64,000 nt of DNA, from contig JACGZH010000002.1 in the NCBI GenBank assembly GCA_014706385.1, positions 2,232,001-2,296,000 of the forward strand. The letters run 5' to 3'. The notes below the pieces were generated by a model. That model ran no database searches. It had not been told where the DNA came from and saw only the letters and a program-made list of their open reading frames with translations. The position numbers and the translations under genes are program-made. Below, piece after piece: positions 45,140-56,533 of this stretch. This DNA comes from Phaffia rhodozyma. Taxonomy: Eukaryota; Basidiomycota; Tremellomycetes; Cystofilobasidiales; Mrakiaceae. How positions within the stretch are numbered: the first letter of the stretch is position 1; each line of letters begins with the position of its first letter.

Positions 45140-48100
45140 CTAAGGAGTCCCGTCCCCTTCCTCCTCCTCGTCTACGTCATCCAGCAACCCACCAGCTTCA
45201 ATCTCCCCATTGGCCAACCCAATTCTTGCGTTTGCCTTTTCAACCTCAACATCCCAATCTGCGCGATAGATGATGATGTTGCACAACACGGCAGAGTACG
45301 TCAACGCGATGGATAGACCGATCCAAAGACCCTATTTGTCAAATGGCGGACAGATGAGATAAGTGATCGGCTCAATGAGAAGGATAGAAAAATTCGATAA
45401 AAGAACGTACAGTTAAATCCATGTGGCGAGCGAAGCATAAATATACTCCCACAGGAATTCCTTTAGATCGAGCATAAGCCAGAAAGAAGGTCAGTTCGAA
45501 CGAGAGCCTTGTTCACGAAGGCTATCCACTATCTACGTACCAAAGATATAGTAACTCGATAGATTGATCAACGCTCCAGTATGCTAAACGTCACAATATT
45601 CATCAGCGACAAAATCTCGGAATAAAGACACGTCGATCGAATAGAACTCGCCTGTTTGCCCATAACTCTGATAATCCAAACAGGAACGAAAAGATATTAT
45701 TTAGTTGTACAATTCGATGGGAACTTTGATAAAAAGACTGCGCACCTCAGAATTCCATTAGATACACCCATCAACCCATCAGCAAGCTTACCAATCCCCA
45801 AAGCAAATGCATGTTTAACGATTCAGCCACAACAGAAACGAGCAAAAAAAAGAAAGAAGAAGCTTACCTGGAAGAAAGCCAAGAAGGGAATGATATCTGC
45901 GACTGTTTTGACAACGACAGGATCGCTATTGAATAGTTTGGCGAAACTGTTTCTAAAGACAAGGAGAAGTATGCTGAGGGTCATGACAAGCAGTTTAACA
46001 TTCCTGTCAGCATTTTCTCGACTATTCTCGAACAGAACCATACAAAAGAATGGAAAAGAGGCAAACCTGTTGAATGTGGAGACGATGATCGAGAGCAGCA
46101 GAGCGGTCCGACAAGCCCACATGGCTTCGAATCCTCTCTGGGCGCCCAGCAGATTTCCAGCCCGGACGGCAATCGCAATTGACATTGAAAAGGGAATTTG
46201 GTATGTGATAGAGCAGGCGATCCTATATGAGAATATGTCGAGTGATGTTCAGCATGAGGTCAAGGAAACAGTCCATGTTCGAATTGCAAGCATGGAAGGT
46301 AACATACAATAGAATTGACTGAGTTGCTAAGGCAGCGGCTGTAGTGGTAAATTACAGACATGACCGTTTAGCTTGAGAATGAAAAGAGGAAACAAGAGAG
46401 ATCTGTGAAACGTACGTCCAAGGAGAGAGGCCGCGAGAGTCACGATCTCCCAAGACCTACGAAAACGTGACAAATTCTTGAGACATCAATGATAATTCTT
46501 TTCTTCGATAAATCTCGATTCATGACTTACCACCATTCTGAACAAATTTGACCAATACTTTTGAACCCAGAAGAAAAGATTTGGTGACCAAGTCAGTGTC
46601 ATAAAACACAACAATCGTGGTTGGAATGTAAATATGTCGAACGAGAGGGATTTACCCAGCCAGAGCAAGCGTAGTCACGGTTCCTAATTTTCCAAAAGCC
46701 TGTCTAAGCTCGAACTCTGGCCAAGCTCGCTTATCCTTGCTCCAAAAGGCGTATCCAATGAAACATATTGCCTGGAGCCAAGGAGCATAGCAAAAATTTG
46801 CTGTCAGCTCCGTGGTTCTGATGATCGATCCTATAGAGGGCAAGAAACCTTCTTACCTCCAAGGTGTAACTTAGACCAGTAGCCAAAGGAGCGCCTGCGA
46901 ACCCAATCCTTATAGCTGAAAGAGGACCCCAGACGAGGAAATAATTCAGTAAGAGATTGAAAGGCGCGACGAAGAAGATGACGATTGTCGGGATATGCAT
47001 CAAGCCCTGAGCCTGAAAGACTTTCTTCATGATGCATACTCCACCTGGGCGAGGCAAACGTGTTCAAACTTTATGAGCAACAGCGAGGCTACAGCGGAAA
47101 GAGGGGAACAAACGGACCGTATCCTGGGATACCAACAGAGAGCGCCCGGAGATATAGCCCGGCCTTCTTAGCGACTTCGGGCTCTATGATAGTACACAAC
47201 GAACCAACACGCAATGATCAGCGTGAGCGTATGTGAATGTTCGATCGCACAGGTTGACGAACCTTGCTTCAGGAACAACAGGACCTGTTCTGCGTTGAAC
47301 CAGACTGCCCACATTCACATGATAGATCAAAGTAAGCTTTGGATACATCCCCATCATCTCATGAAGCTGATAACGAACGTACCAAGATACATAGGAAACA
47401 TGGCGCCGACAGAGATCACTGCGACTCGTTGGGCCCAGAGTCCCACTCGAGTTGGATCAGATGAAGTCCAGGCGGCGGGCAACAGAGTGTCCACTGGGTT
47501 GATCAAAGATGGTCAGTCGCTCGTCAACGAAAGGACAGAAAGTCTTCGGATGATTCGGCTTGGTTACGAACATGAGGAAGCAATTCCCTGAAGAATTGAG
47601 AAACAAGTAACGGAAGCCGTCATGGACGCCAGTCTGTTGAGAAACCGAGCAAATGCGGAATACAAATGAACAGCAAGAGATTAACATGATCAATGATCGA
47701 CTTTGAATCAGAAAGAGCAGGGGACGATACGGACGAGGACGCAGCCAGGTCGATCGGACCTGAGGAAAGATGCCCGATGGAGACCACCTAGGCAATGGAC
47801 CGATCAAGTGTCAAAGTCACAAGAGTTGATGAGCATGTTTGATGCGATAAGAACACAGTCAACCGGAATGATATATGTATGTGCGCTTACAGAGGCGATG
47901 ATTAAGGAAAACTCAGCAGCTTGGGTAAATAGGATAGGAATGGTAGTGTAAGTGACGACAACGGCCTCCGCCTGGGAGAACAAGAACACGAGAAAGTAAG
48001 TAGGAAACAGAGAAACATCAGGCTAGATCAGCTCTTGTTCTGAAATGAGCAAGCCACCCGATGGAAACAAGCCGACTGACTTTCATGGCCGCCCTCCAGT

Positions 48101-48769
48101 TCAACTTGTCACTCAGGACAATCTCGCCATCCACATCAAGATCCCCACCTGCCGGACCACCCAGAATTCTCTCTTCTTCTTCCTCTGCGGTTTCTCCACC
48201 TTGTTCGGCAGTAAGGACCTGAGGGTCCATGATTGGCACCTTACTCTCCACCGCTTGATGCGGGTAAGGGCCCTGTAGATGAACCAGGCCGGCGGGAACG
48301 TTGTGGTTGATCATCGAGAGCCTACCAAATCTGTTGCCCCGGTGTAACTTGGTTCCGTTGGAAAGAGCACTCGCGTTGGATCCTCTTCTGATAGACGTAC
48401 TACCGTAATTCCCAAAAGTTGCAGAGGTCGGTGATCTGTCGTGCTGAGCATCGTCATCTGCAATGGCTGAATCACCAATGAGCGAAGCATTGTCCTGTTG
48501 CTGTCTAAGTAAGGCCTCTCGTTCTCTGTACGAGACGAACGAATGGGAAGACGGCCTTCGAGACGATCGTGAGGCCGAGCGAACATGAGATCGTTCGATA
48601 AGCGTTCGAAGGTCATTGTTAACAGGCGAGGTTGACTGAAGAGAGCTGGCAAGGGCCGAGTAGTGCTACGAGAGAGAAGAGTGGGATGTGTGGGACCGGA
48701 TCAGATTGAGCCAGGCCCAAGCGAACATGGAGAGATCAAGGCGCCACCTACTGGGAAAGAAGACGACAT
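45140..48769 (-). CDS. MATE family multidrug/metabolite-cation antiporter
   Basis: A gene of about a dozen exons from ATG 48769 (MSSSFP, then an intron to 48666) to TAG 45142-45140. A cytosolic N-terminus of ~190 residues is Ser/Arg-rich (RSHVRSASRSSRRPSSHSF) and ends in EEEEERILGG. MATE core segments then follow: TYTTIPILFTQAAEFSLIIA, TASVTCFSILQGIA, DTLLPAAWTSSDPTRVGLWA, RVAVISVGAMFPMYL, VCIMKKVFQAQGLMHIPTIV, NLLLNYFLVWGPLSAIRIGF, ATGLSYTLE, VRAGNLLGAQRGFEAM and FGIPVGVYLCFARHMDLTGL. The acidic tail is DDVDEEEEGDGTPS. The order fits the fungal Erc1-like branch with 12 TM helices, likely at the vacuolar membrane. Substrate unknown. Exon borders were not all fixed. Confidence 0.88.
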
Positions 48770-49111
48770 GTTTCTAGCAAAACATGGACAAACTCTAGGC
48801 TGTGTTTGAGGGTGTTGTACGAGTGCCTAAAGAGAAGCAAACGAGAAGGAACACAGAAGACGATGATGGTTTGATCCTCGTTGTTCTTCGTTGTGGGCTG
48901 AAGTTGAGACGATAAGAGCGGGGGGCGTAGGTTCTGAGCCTGACATGAAAGATTTTGGTGTCAGCCTGAGCCAAGGGAATCACCCACGTACGTCACCATC
49001 TAGAGCGAAGAGGATGAGAAAGAAGGATGAACAGAAAGATGAACAATGGGATTGCTAAAAAAGAATGAACAGAAGGATCGCTAGAATGAGAGAATGCACA
49101 TGTATAACCGT
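48770..49111. promoter_or_regulatory. Promoter region of the MATE gene
   Basis: Between the MATE start and the derlin stop, both minus strand. No clear operator or coding potential is seen. Confidence 0.4.
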
Positions 49112-50058
49112 TCAAAGAGAACCAAGTCTATTTCCAGAACCCCAAAGATGACCACCACCACTGCTTCCTTGGTTCGGACCACCCGCACAAGACTTGTCCG
49201 ACTGCATGGCAGTCCCAAACCCGGTACGCACAACGGCCGGTCTTGAAGCAAACGCAGCCCTCCACCAGGACGGAGGTTCTACTAAGAAACCAGACTGTCG
49301 GTTCTCCGGTAGGTTTCTCGTCAAGGTATGGTATGCATGCGCCGCAACGAGCCCAGAGGTTGGAGAGAGCAATTGGCCGGATTGGATGAACACGAAAAAG
49401 ATCAACACCATGGGGTAATCTATATGAGAATGACAGCGAACGATGTGATCGGTGAGCATGCTGGTCTGTGTAGTTGAAACACAGATCGCAAAGAAAGAGA
49501 AAAGGAAAAAGGAAGAAGAGCAGAAAATGCACATACAGATAGCAGGAATGGAGACCAAGCCAAGGATAGATACTTTGGCAGTAGCGTTTTGCAGAGCCCA
49601 GATGTGGACCAACCCGATGAGTAACGGTTTAAACAAGAACCAGCTGCCAATCCAGATGTTCAATGCCTGTGATCACCAAAAGATACATGATCCTGTTCAG
49701 ATGAACGCGCATCTGCTGACGAGATGAAGAAGACAAGGCAGTGAAAACAAACCTCGATGCCCAAAGCGATCCAAACAATTGACCACCCGTACTTTGCACT
49801 ATCCATCATGTATGTTTCAGTTTCCAGGCTGTTCGACGTCTTGTAGAAAGACACCAGGTCAAACACCATGGCTAGATCTTGGCCAGCAAAGCAGAACGTC
49901 GTCAATAGACGCCATAATTCGAACCGCAGGTTGATATGTGGCCAATAGAATCCGACTATGCTAGGATCGAGGATGCCACCAATTATGGACAAAGTGATGA
50001 CCAGGAAGGAGCCCAAAAGATACCGTGTTACAGGAGGGATTTGACGGATTTCTTCCAT
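49112..50058 (-). CDS. Derlin (Der1/Dfm1 family ERAD membrane protein)
   Basis: Exons (minus) 50058-49753, 49666-49537 and 49419-49112 give 247 residues. Features: EEIRQIPPVTRYLLGSFLVI at the N-terminus, NLRFELWRLLTTFCFAG (the conserved WR motif of the rhomboid-like fold), then KYGWSIVWIALGIE, YPMVLIFFVFIQSGQLLSP and GLVAAHAYHTLT with the GxxxH-like pattern. The tail ends in GHLWGSGNRLGSL, which fits an SHP box, the short motif that recruits Cdc48/p97. Derlins act in retrotranslocation of misfolded ER proteins. Length and single SHP box match the shorter derlins rather than yeast Dfm1. Divergent from the IKS1-type gene with only ~210 bp between starts. Confidence 0.92.
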
Positions 50059-50269
50059 GTCTTCCTTGTCTAGTTATATGTGTGTGTATATGCTATGTGT
50101 GTATGGTTGTAGCAGAAGCAACGCCAAGAAAAAGAAAAAAAGGGAACGGAGAGACAATCCAAAGGAAGATGGAAGGTTGTGATGATGGTTAGTGAACAAC
50201 TTCCATCTTGATCGACACCGTCCATCTGCTCGGCTTCATCACCATCACCATCACCATCGCCCTCCCATC

Positions 50270-53200
50270 ATGGCACTCGTCCCTCATCTAGACACGCCAC
50301 ACACATCTGATGACTCTTGGGAGACAGTGCTCTCCACACCAAATGCCCTCGTTCTCTGGCAACCTCACTTGCATGCGCTTTCTGTTCTTCCTCACCATTC
50401 TAATAACCCTCGTCACTCGAACGCACAATATGAACCTCGACCGGCCATTGCCGGTCCTTCAAGCTCTCCCATAGCTTCTGCCTTCCAGTCTGGGAGTCAT
50501 GTGTGCGAACTATGCAAAAGACCGTTCGATCAGGAAGCTGATGGCCGATCTGTTGAACCCCCTGGGCGCGGTCAACAAGTTGTCAACCCTCGATACTTTT
50601 CTATCCTTTCCCAGGTGAACTCTACGTTGCATCCGGCTCTCCCCGAATCTCAGTCATCACGGTCAAGCTCGTCAAGGACGCCTTCGATGACACCGATGTT
50701 TGGAAATTCAGTCTCGAGTATCACTCGTTCTTCTGCTACTGTTGCTGCTACTGCCACGCCTACTCTTGGCTCTTCTCCTTCTAGGTCATCCTCTACTTCG
50801 TCACTGTCTTCCATATCATCCACTACCGCATGGACGGAACAACAGATAGGTTCATCGGCCCCATCATTACACCAACGGACGCGGACCAGTCGACAAGAAG
50901 AAACTGGTGACTCTCAAGAAGGATCGGATGGGTACTACAAACGATACTTCAAAGAAGAGCATCGACTTGGCATGGGTGAGTTCTCTCTGGTCTACTCCTT
51001 CCGCTCTGTCTTTACCGTCGTGGTCTCACTGATCGTCGGTTCCCTACAGGCGCGCAGGGAACCGTTTTTCTATGGTAAGTCTTCAGGAAAGTTTACTCGA
51101 GTCAGTCTTACCCAGATCGCCCTCTTTAAACTGATTCGTCTTTGGTCTGCTTCTCTTAACAGTCAGCATATCATCGACCATCAACCTCTCGGTCTTTAGT
51201 TCGTACCCTGTTACATCCGTTGTTTTCTGCGCTCAATGATATTTATATTTACTCACTGGCGGTCTTCCCTTCCTACCTACAGTGCAGTAAAGAAAGTAGC
51301 TGTGTATGCACATATCTCTTCTCCATCTCTCCTCTGCGTAGACTTGGTGATTCAAAGCATTCAGTCGTTTACGAATGGCTTCCTTTTTCTTGTTCCAACT
51401 GGTTTCCCGAAAACTTTTACACAACTGCACATTTACATATCGAAAGAGGAACCTCACATGAATACTTGGTTCAAGTGCTCAAAGAAATCAAAATCTTGGA
51501 AGGATTACGACATGAAAACATCATCACGCTTCATTTTGCGTGGATCGAGAAGACCCGATTCTCGAGGTATGCTCGAGTGCTATGGCTGAGATCTGAATGT
51601 TTCGGAGAGACAAACATACTGACCATCTTTCATGTCGATTGATCTGGCCCATACTTTGGGGGGGGCAACCATCAGCTTCGGTTCACCTATACAAGCCCTC
51701 CAGTCAGTTTTTTGTCGTCTGCGTTCGAATAGACGGCTTTGATCAGAGTCATGCCGATTCTCAGCTATTTCTTTTGTTCCTTCGATCACATTATAATCTG
51801 AACAGTGTGCTCATGCAATACGCAAATCATGGATCCCTCGAGTCATGGATAACCGCTCGTACCTCACCACCTATGGGTACTGATTTCGAAGCTCCGGAAT
51901 TATCTCCAGCCCAAGCTAAGGCTGCCTTTCGTGCCCGACGAAAGTCTCAACTGGCTTCCGCTGGAGCCGGACACGCTGGTGGCTTGAGAGAAGGAATCCA
52001 CAGAGGTGAAACGAGAGGGGTACATCTGTTAGGAAGGCAAGAGGTGTTGAGCGTGTTTGGGGATGTGTGTAAAGGGTTGACTTACCTGGTGAGCTTCTTC
52101 TCCTTCCGTCGTTGTGTATATATGTGTGCATGTGTTCGCGCGCTCCGTACATTGATCGACTATAACGCTTGAATTTAAATAGCACGATCATTCAGTGATT
52201 CATTGTGATCTGAAACCTGGAAACGTCTTGCTCCATCTGGAAGAAGGAGAATTCGGACCTCCCAGGGCACTGATAAGTGATTTCGGGACCGCTTCTTTGT
52301 TATATCACCCTGATAGAGCTCGGTCTGGAAATACGGTTTATATCTTTTCGGTCTTCTGTATGTTTTGTTTTGTTTGTCTGACAACGGCTGATAGGATAAA
52401 TTATACCTCTTGTAAAAAAACCTTAGGGCACGACAGAGTATTGCTCTCCAGGCTCGTTCACGGTTGATGCGGATGGCAACTTATTGGAACTTGGCAACGA
52501 ATCCGATCTCTGGAGTTTAGGTAGCCGCTTTGTCTCAATTTACCCAAACCTTGACGGCCAACGAGACTGATCTAGTCTTCTTCCATTCCTCTCACCGGCT
52601 GAATGGGCTTGAAATTGAAGGGATGATCCTGCACAAGATCATCTTTTTCAATCTGCCGTATTCTCAAACAGAAGATTTCGACCGTCCGTTCGCTCACTTG
52701 CCTATTCTTTCTTCTGTTGTTGTCCGACAAACTTCTTTTTGTTTCTTTCCTATCCTGACATGGTTTGCTTTATTGTCGCTTTGATTATCAGTCCTTGAGA
52801 AAGAGATTATGGCTTATCCAGGGTAGGCGCGCGTCCTTTGATCAACCGATCTGTCTCGGAAAACATGCTGATTTGCGGCTCATACATACATACCAGATTC
52901 AACCCTACTCCTGAGCTAGTAGCAAACTTTGAGAGGCGGGGTCTCCCTCCTGAACTCTTGTTCATTCTTGCAGGCTTACTGACGACTGATCCTGGCCGGA
53001 GACTATCCTGCAAAAAAGTACTGCACATCTTGGAAGTCGGTCTCAGCGTACGTCTCTTTTTCTTTTCCCTTCCACACTCGCTCTTCGGGTGTATTGGCCT
53101 CCACATCACAAACAGATTTCTCTTAATGATCGTCTTGTTCCTCCCTGTAGAAAGAGACTCTTCGGCATTATCCATTCTCTAGCTCTAGTTCTTCCAGACC

Positions 53201-54228
53201 ACCGACGTTCTCTGACCTATCGACATCACTTACGCCGTTCCATCAACCTCTCTCCTCATCTTCCCCATCATCCTCATCACCGTCAGCCATCCCTTCCCCT
53301 TTGTCATCAACGGTGGAGGCGAGGCTCACAACGCTTCACTCGACTTCTGGATCACCTTACACGTCGGATCAAGAGCAAGACCAAGATCAAGATCAATATG
53401 CGGAGATGAAATCAGGGAGGGAGCAGGAAGCTGTCATCGGCTGGGCAGGAGGGAGGTTCATCACAAGAGGAAGAAGCAGAAAGAGGGGGACAGTTGGCGA
53501 AAGAATTGGATCGGAATCTGGGTCGGACAGGAGTTCAGATAGTGGAAAGACAGAGGTGCGTTGTCGGTTGACTGCTTTCTCTCTTTTTCTCTCCTGTATT
53601 TTTTTCCTTTGCCTGCACTGTACCATTTCAGAGCTCTTGTGTTGGTTCGATTCTGACAATTAAAATTTGCAATTACCTATGTCAGCGAACAACGTTTCGT
53701 ACAACACACCATCCTTCTTTTAACTCCAATGGCACACATCCCGTCTCGTTCGCCAACTCGATACACAAGGCGGCGCTCAACCCACCCTATAACATCTCAT
53801 CCCTGTCGACGAATGACGGCCGGTCGGTCAGGACGATACCGTCAGGAATGACCGAGAGCAGGATGAGATGGATGAGGTCGAGTTCCCAAGGGTTAATCGT
53901 TCTCAAACTCGTGTCCACTCATTTCATCCCCGCTCTGGCTTCTGCCTATTCGTCTACCTCTACTCTTGCGTCTCCAGCCTACACTCATCCTTCCATTCGT
54001 CCGGTTCAGCCAACCGGAGGGATGCATGAAACATGGATAAAACAGGCGTTGACTCTTGCGCTCTCGCTGCTCGCTTCAGAGCTCTCACTCCGAAGATCGA
54101 AAGGAATATGGAAAAACTGGATCGGGTGGGAAACCGGTTGGGCTTTCGTTCATCTCTGCTTTCTCTGGGCTTGGGAGGAGCGAGCGCGGCTTCCTCTCTT
54201 TCCTTCCGCTGTGGTCGCTTCTCTTTAG
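50270..54228 (+). CDS. IKS1: Ser/Thr protein kinase, IKS1 type
   Basis: The gene has more than a dozen exons; the start is the first ATG, 50270. The N-terminus has a CELCKRPFD motif and a Ser-rich linker. Kinase subdomains: LGMGAQGTVFLC (Gly loop), LYAVKKVAVG (ATP Lys), LVQVLKEIKILEGLRHENII (helix C Glu), HVLMQYANHGSLESWI (hinge), HDHSVIHCDLKPGNVLL (catalytic loop with HCD), ISDFGTAS (Mg loop) and GTTEYCSPGSF (activation end). A long insert between hinge and catalytic loop contains AKAAFRARRKSQL, resembling the RRRK insert of yeast Iks1. The C-terminal part is Ser-rich, then has hydrophobic stretches (LIVLKLVSTHFIPALASAY and WAFVHLCFLWAW) that may be membrane-bound. Cellular role of the family is poorly known. 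Confidence 0.83.
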
Positions 54229-54496
54229 GGTGTCGTCCAAGCTTGTTTGATTTGTATGCTAGTTAGTTCATCTTCGAGTTTGTTGTCAATGACCTTTTCG
54301 TCTGTCGTGCACAAGCTTGATAACAACACATTTAATCGACGCAACATCAACGATACCCCGGTATATAATCGTACAACCGTAAAAACTTTTCGGATCGAGA
54401 GGTAAAAAAAGAGAGATACATGCTTAGGAAAAAAAACCAGAAAAAAACACCGAGAATACAATACAAAGATGACGACGGCAAGCTTTCAGACGATGA

Positions 54497-55655
54497 TCAC
54501 TCAAAGTTGCTTGTGTTCTTAGGCTTCTTCTTCTGGGCCTTTGACGCGTCCTTCTGCAGCTTGGCAATACTCTTCTTCCAGTTGACTGTGTTTGATAAGT
54601 GAAATATATGAGCATAGGAAGGAAAGTGATGGCATCGGAAAGGGGAAAGAAGACGTTATGCGACTTACAGCATTGTTTGCAATCGCTGTTGAAGAGCGGA
54701 GAAATTGGAAGAGGAGATCAGGAAAAGATACTGGTTAGATAAAATAGGAGGAACGCTGGCATACACAGTTCCGTGCTTCTTGCAATGAATGGAGTTATCC
54801 TTGGTCGATCTTGTGAAATCTACTAGAGTCAGGCTGATGGAAGGAAGTCAAGAGGTGTGATGTCAGGAAAGGTGATATGCATCTCATCATGAGATTGATC
54901 CGAAAGGGAAGGATCTCACGCTCCCCGTTCAGCAACGGCTACGGACGACCACCCGCGATCACCAGCCCGTAATAAGAACCGATCCGAGAAAAGGTGTCAA
55001 ACTTTTACGTTGTAAACGAAAGCTAATCTATCTTTTAAGTGGGCATACGTGAGAACTGAGGAGATTGCGATGCCCGAGGCTCAAGGTTAGCTGATGGTTG
55101 AGACTAAACTGTTTTGTTAATCAGAACTGTGTATACTCACGCCGAACTGATTGTCGTTCAGGAAGACCCCATAAAGATGGAAAAAAGATAGAATGTCAGG
55201 CCGTCGTCAAGGAAGACACTGGTCAATCAGTCAGTGAAGAGCTTACAAACGCATCGTTTTCCTCTCGAGCGTCGAACCCGCAGGCGGTGCAAACTTCCTG
55301 GCCGTGTTCGCCTACAATGATACATGAACATGTCACACGATCAGCTTGAACTCGTCTTGCATGGACAGGGTGAAGAGGATAAGCGTACAGAACAAGGCAT
55401 CGGCGATCTGATGAGATGAGAGAGCAAGCCAAAGTTAGCCTAGAGCTTCAGGATCCCAGAGAGATGGAGAAGAAAGAATGGTTTTCAATCTTGCCTCTAG
55501 GGAAGCGTTGGATCCCATGCTGTGACGTGATGGGATCAGACGGAATGAGGCGGGAAAGTACAACCAGATATCAGACCGAGATGATCTCTGAGACAAACGT
55601 CCAAGACGGGAACTCACGATCCAGGAGAAGTAGAGAGGTTAGGTGCAGAATCCAT
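54497..55655 (-). CDS. Small Cys-rich protein with possible zinc-binding motifs, exon structure uncertain
   Basis: Several short coding pieces line up on the minus strand from ATG 55655 (MDSAPNLSTSPG). A middle piece encodes GEHGQEVCTACGFDAREEND. The 3' pieces encode DFTRSTKDNSIHCKKHGT and DCKQC, then NWKKSIAKLQKDASKAQKKK, ending NTSNFE with the stop at 54499-54497. Pairs CTAC and CKQC plus a CKKHG suggest zinc binding, and the basic helix at the end suggests RNA or protein contact. I do not recognise the family and could not settle all junctions, so the length (roughly 110-160 residues) is open. Confidence 0.45.
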
Positions 55656-56019
55656 GATGGGTTCAGAGTTATAGAATGAATGTGATCAAGCGATGGGATG
55701 AGATGGAAGGATAGAGATAAAACCGGAGAGAGAACGAGAAGGAGAGCGGAAAAGAGAAAAGAGAAGAGAACACGATCTGCTCAGGTATTTAACAGAACTC
55801 CTGAAGGTCAGTTGACAATGAAGAACATGCTGAGTTCTCATCCGGGTCACCTGCAGAGTGCGCAGAGCCAATGGGGCAGCAGGTCAGCCAATCTAAAGCG
55901 GTGAGGGAGAGGAGTTGAATGTTTCATGCGTGCGCTCTGTATGGGCGTTCTCTTTCTCCGTCTGCTTCTCTCCTTGGTGTCTGGTGTCTTGTCGTTAGTC
56001 GTACATTCACTCGAGTTCA

Positions 56020-56340
<321 letters not shown>

Positions 56341-56421
56341 TTACGACTAGGTAATCAAACAGGCTGAGGTAATACATCTCGCTTACTAAGCATGCCTCAA
56401 CAAGTCTAGGCAACTCATCGG

Positions 56422-56429
56422 TCACGTGA
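56422..56429. promoter_or_regulatory. TCACGTGA palindrome
   Basis: Perfect octamer 105-112 bp upstream of the KHDC4 start codon, just after the hexamer microsatellite. Confidence 0.55.
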
Positions 56430-56533
56430 TCACACCGCCCACTTTACCCTCTCTTCTTCTTCGTACTCGCACACGCATCCGTTGTGTTCTACCTCTCATC
56501 CCATCTGGTCTCTTTTGCAAACAACTCAAAGAC

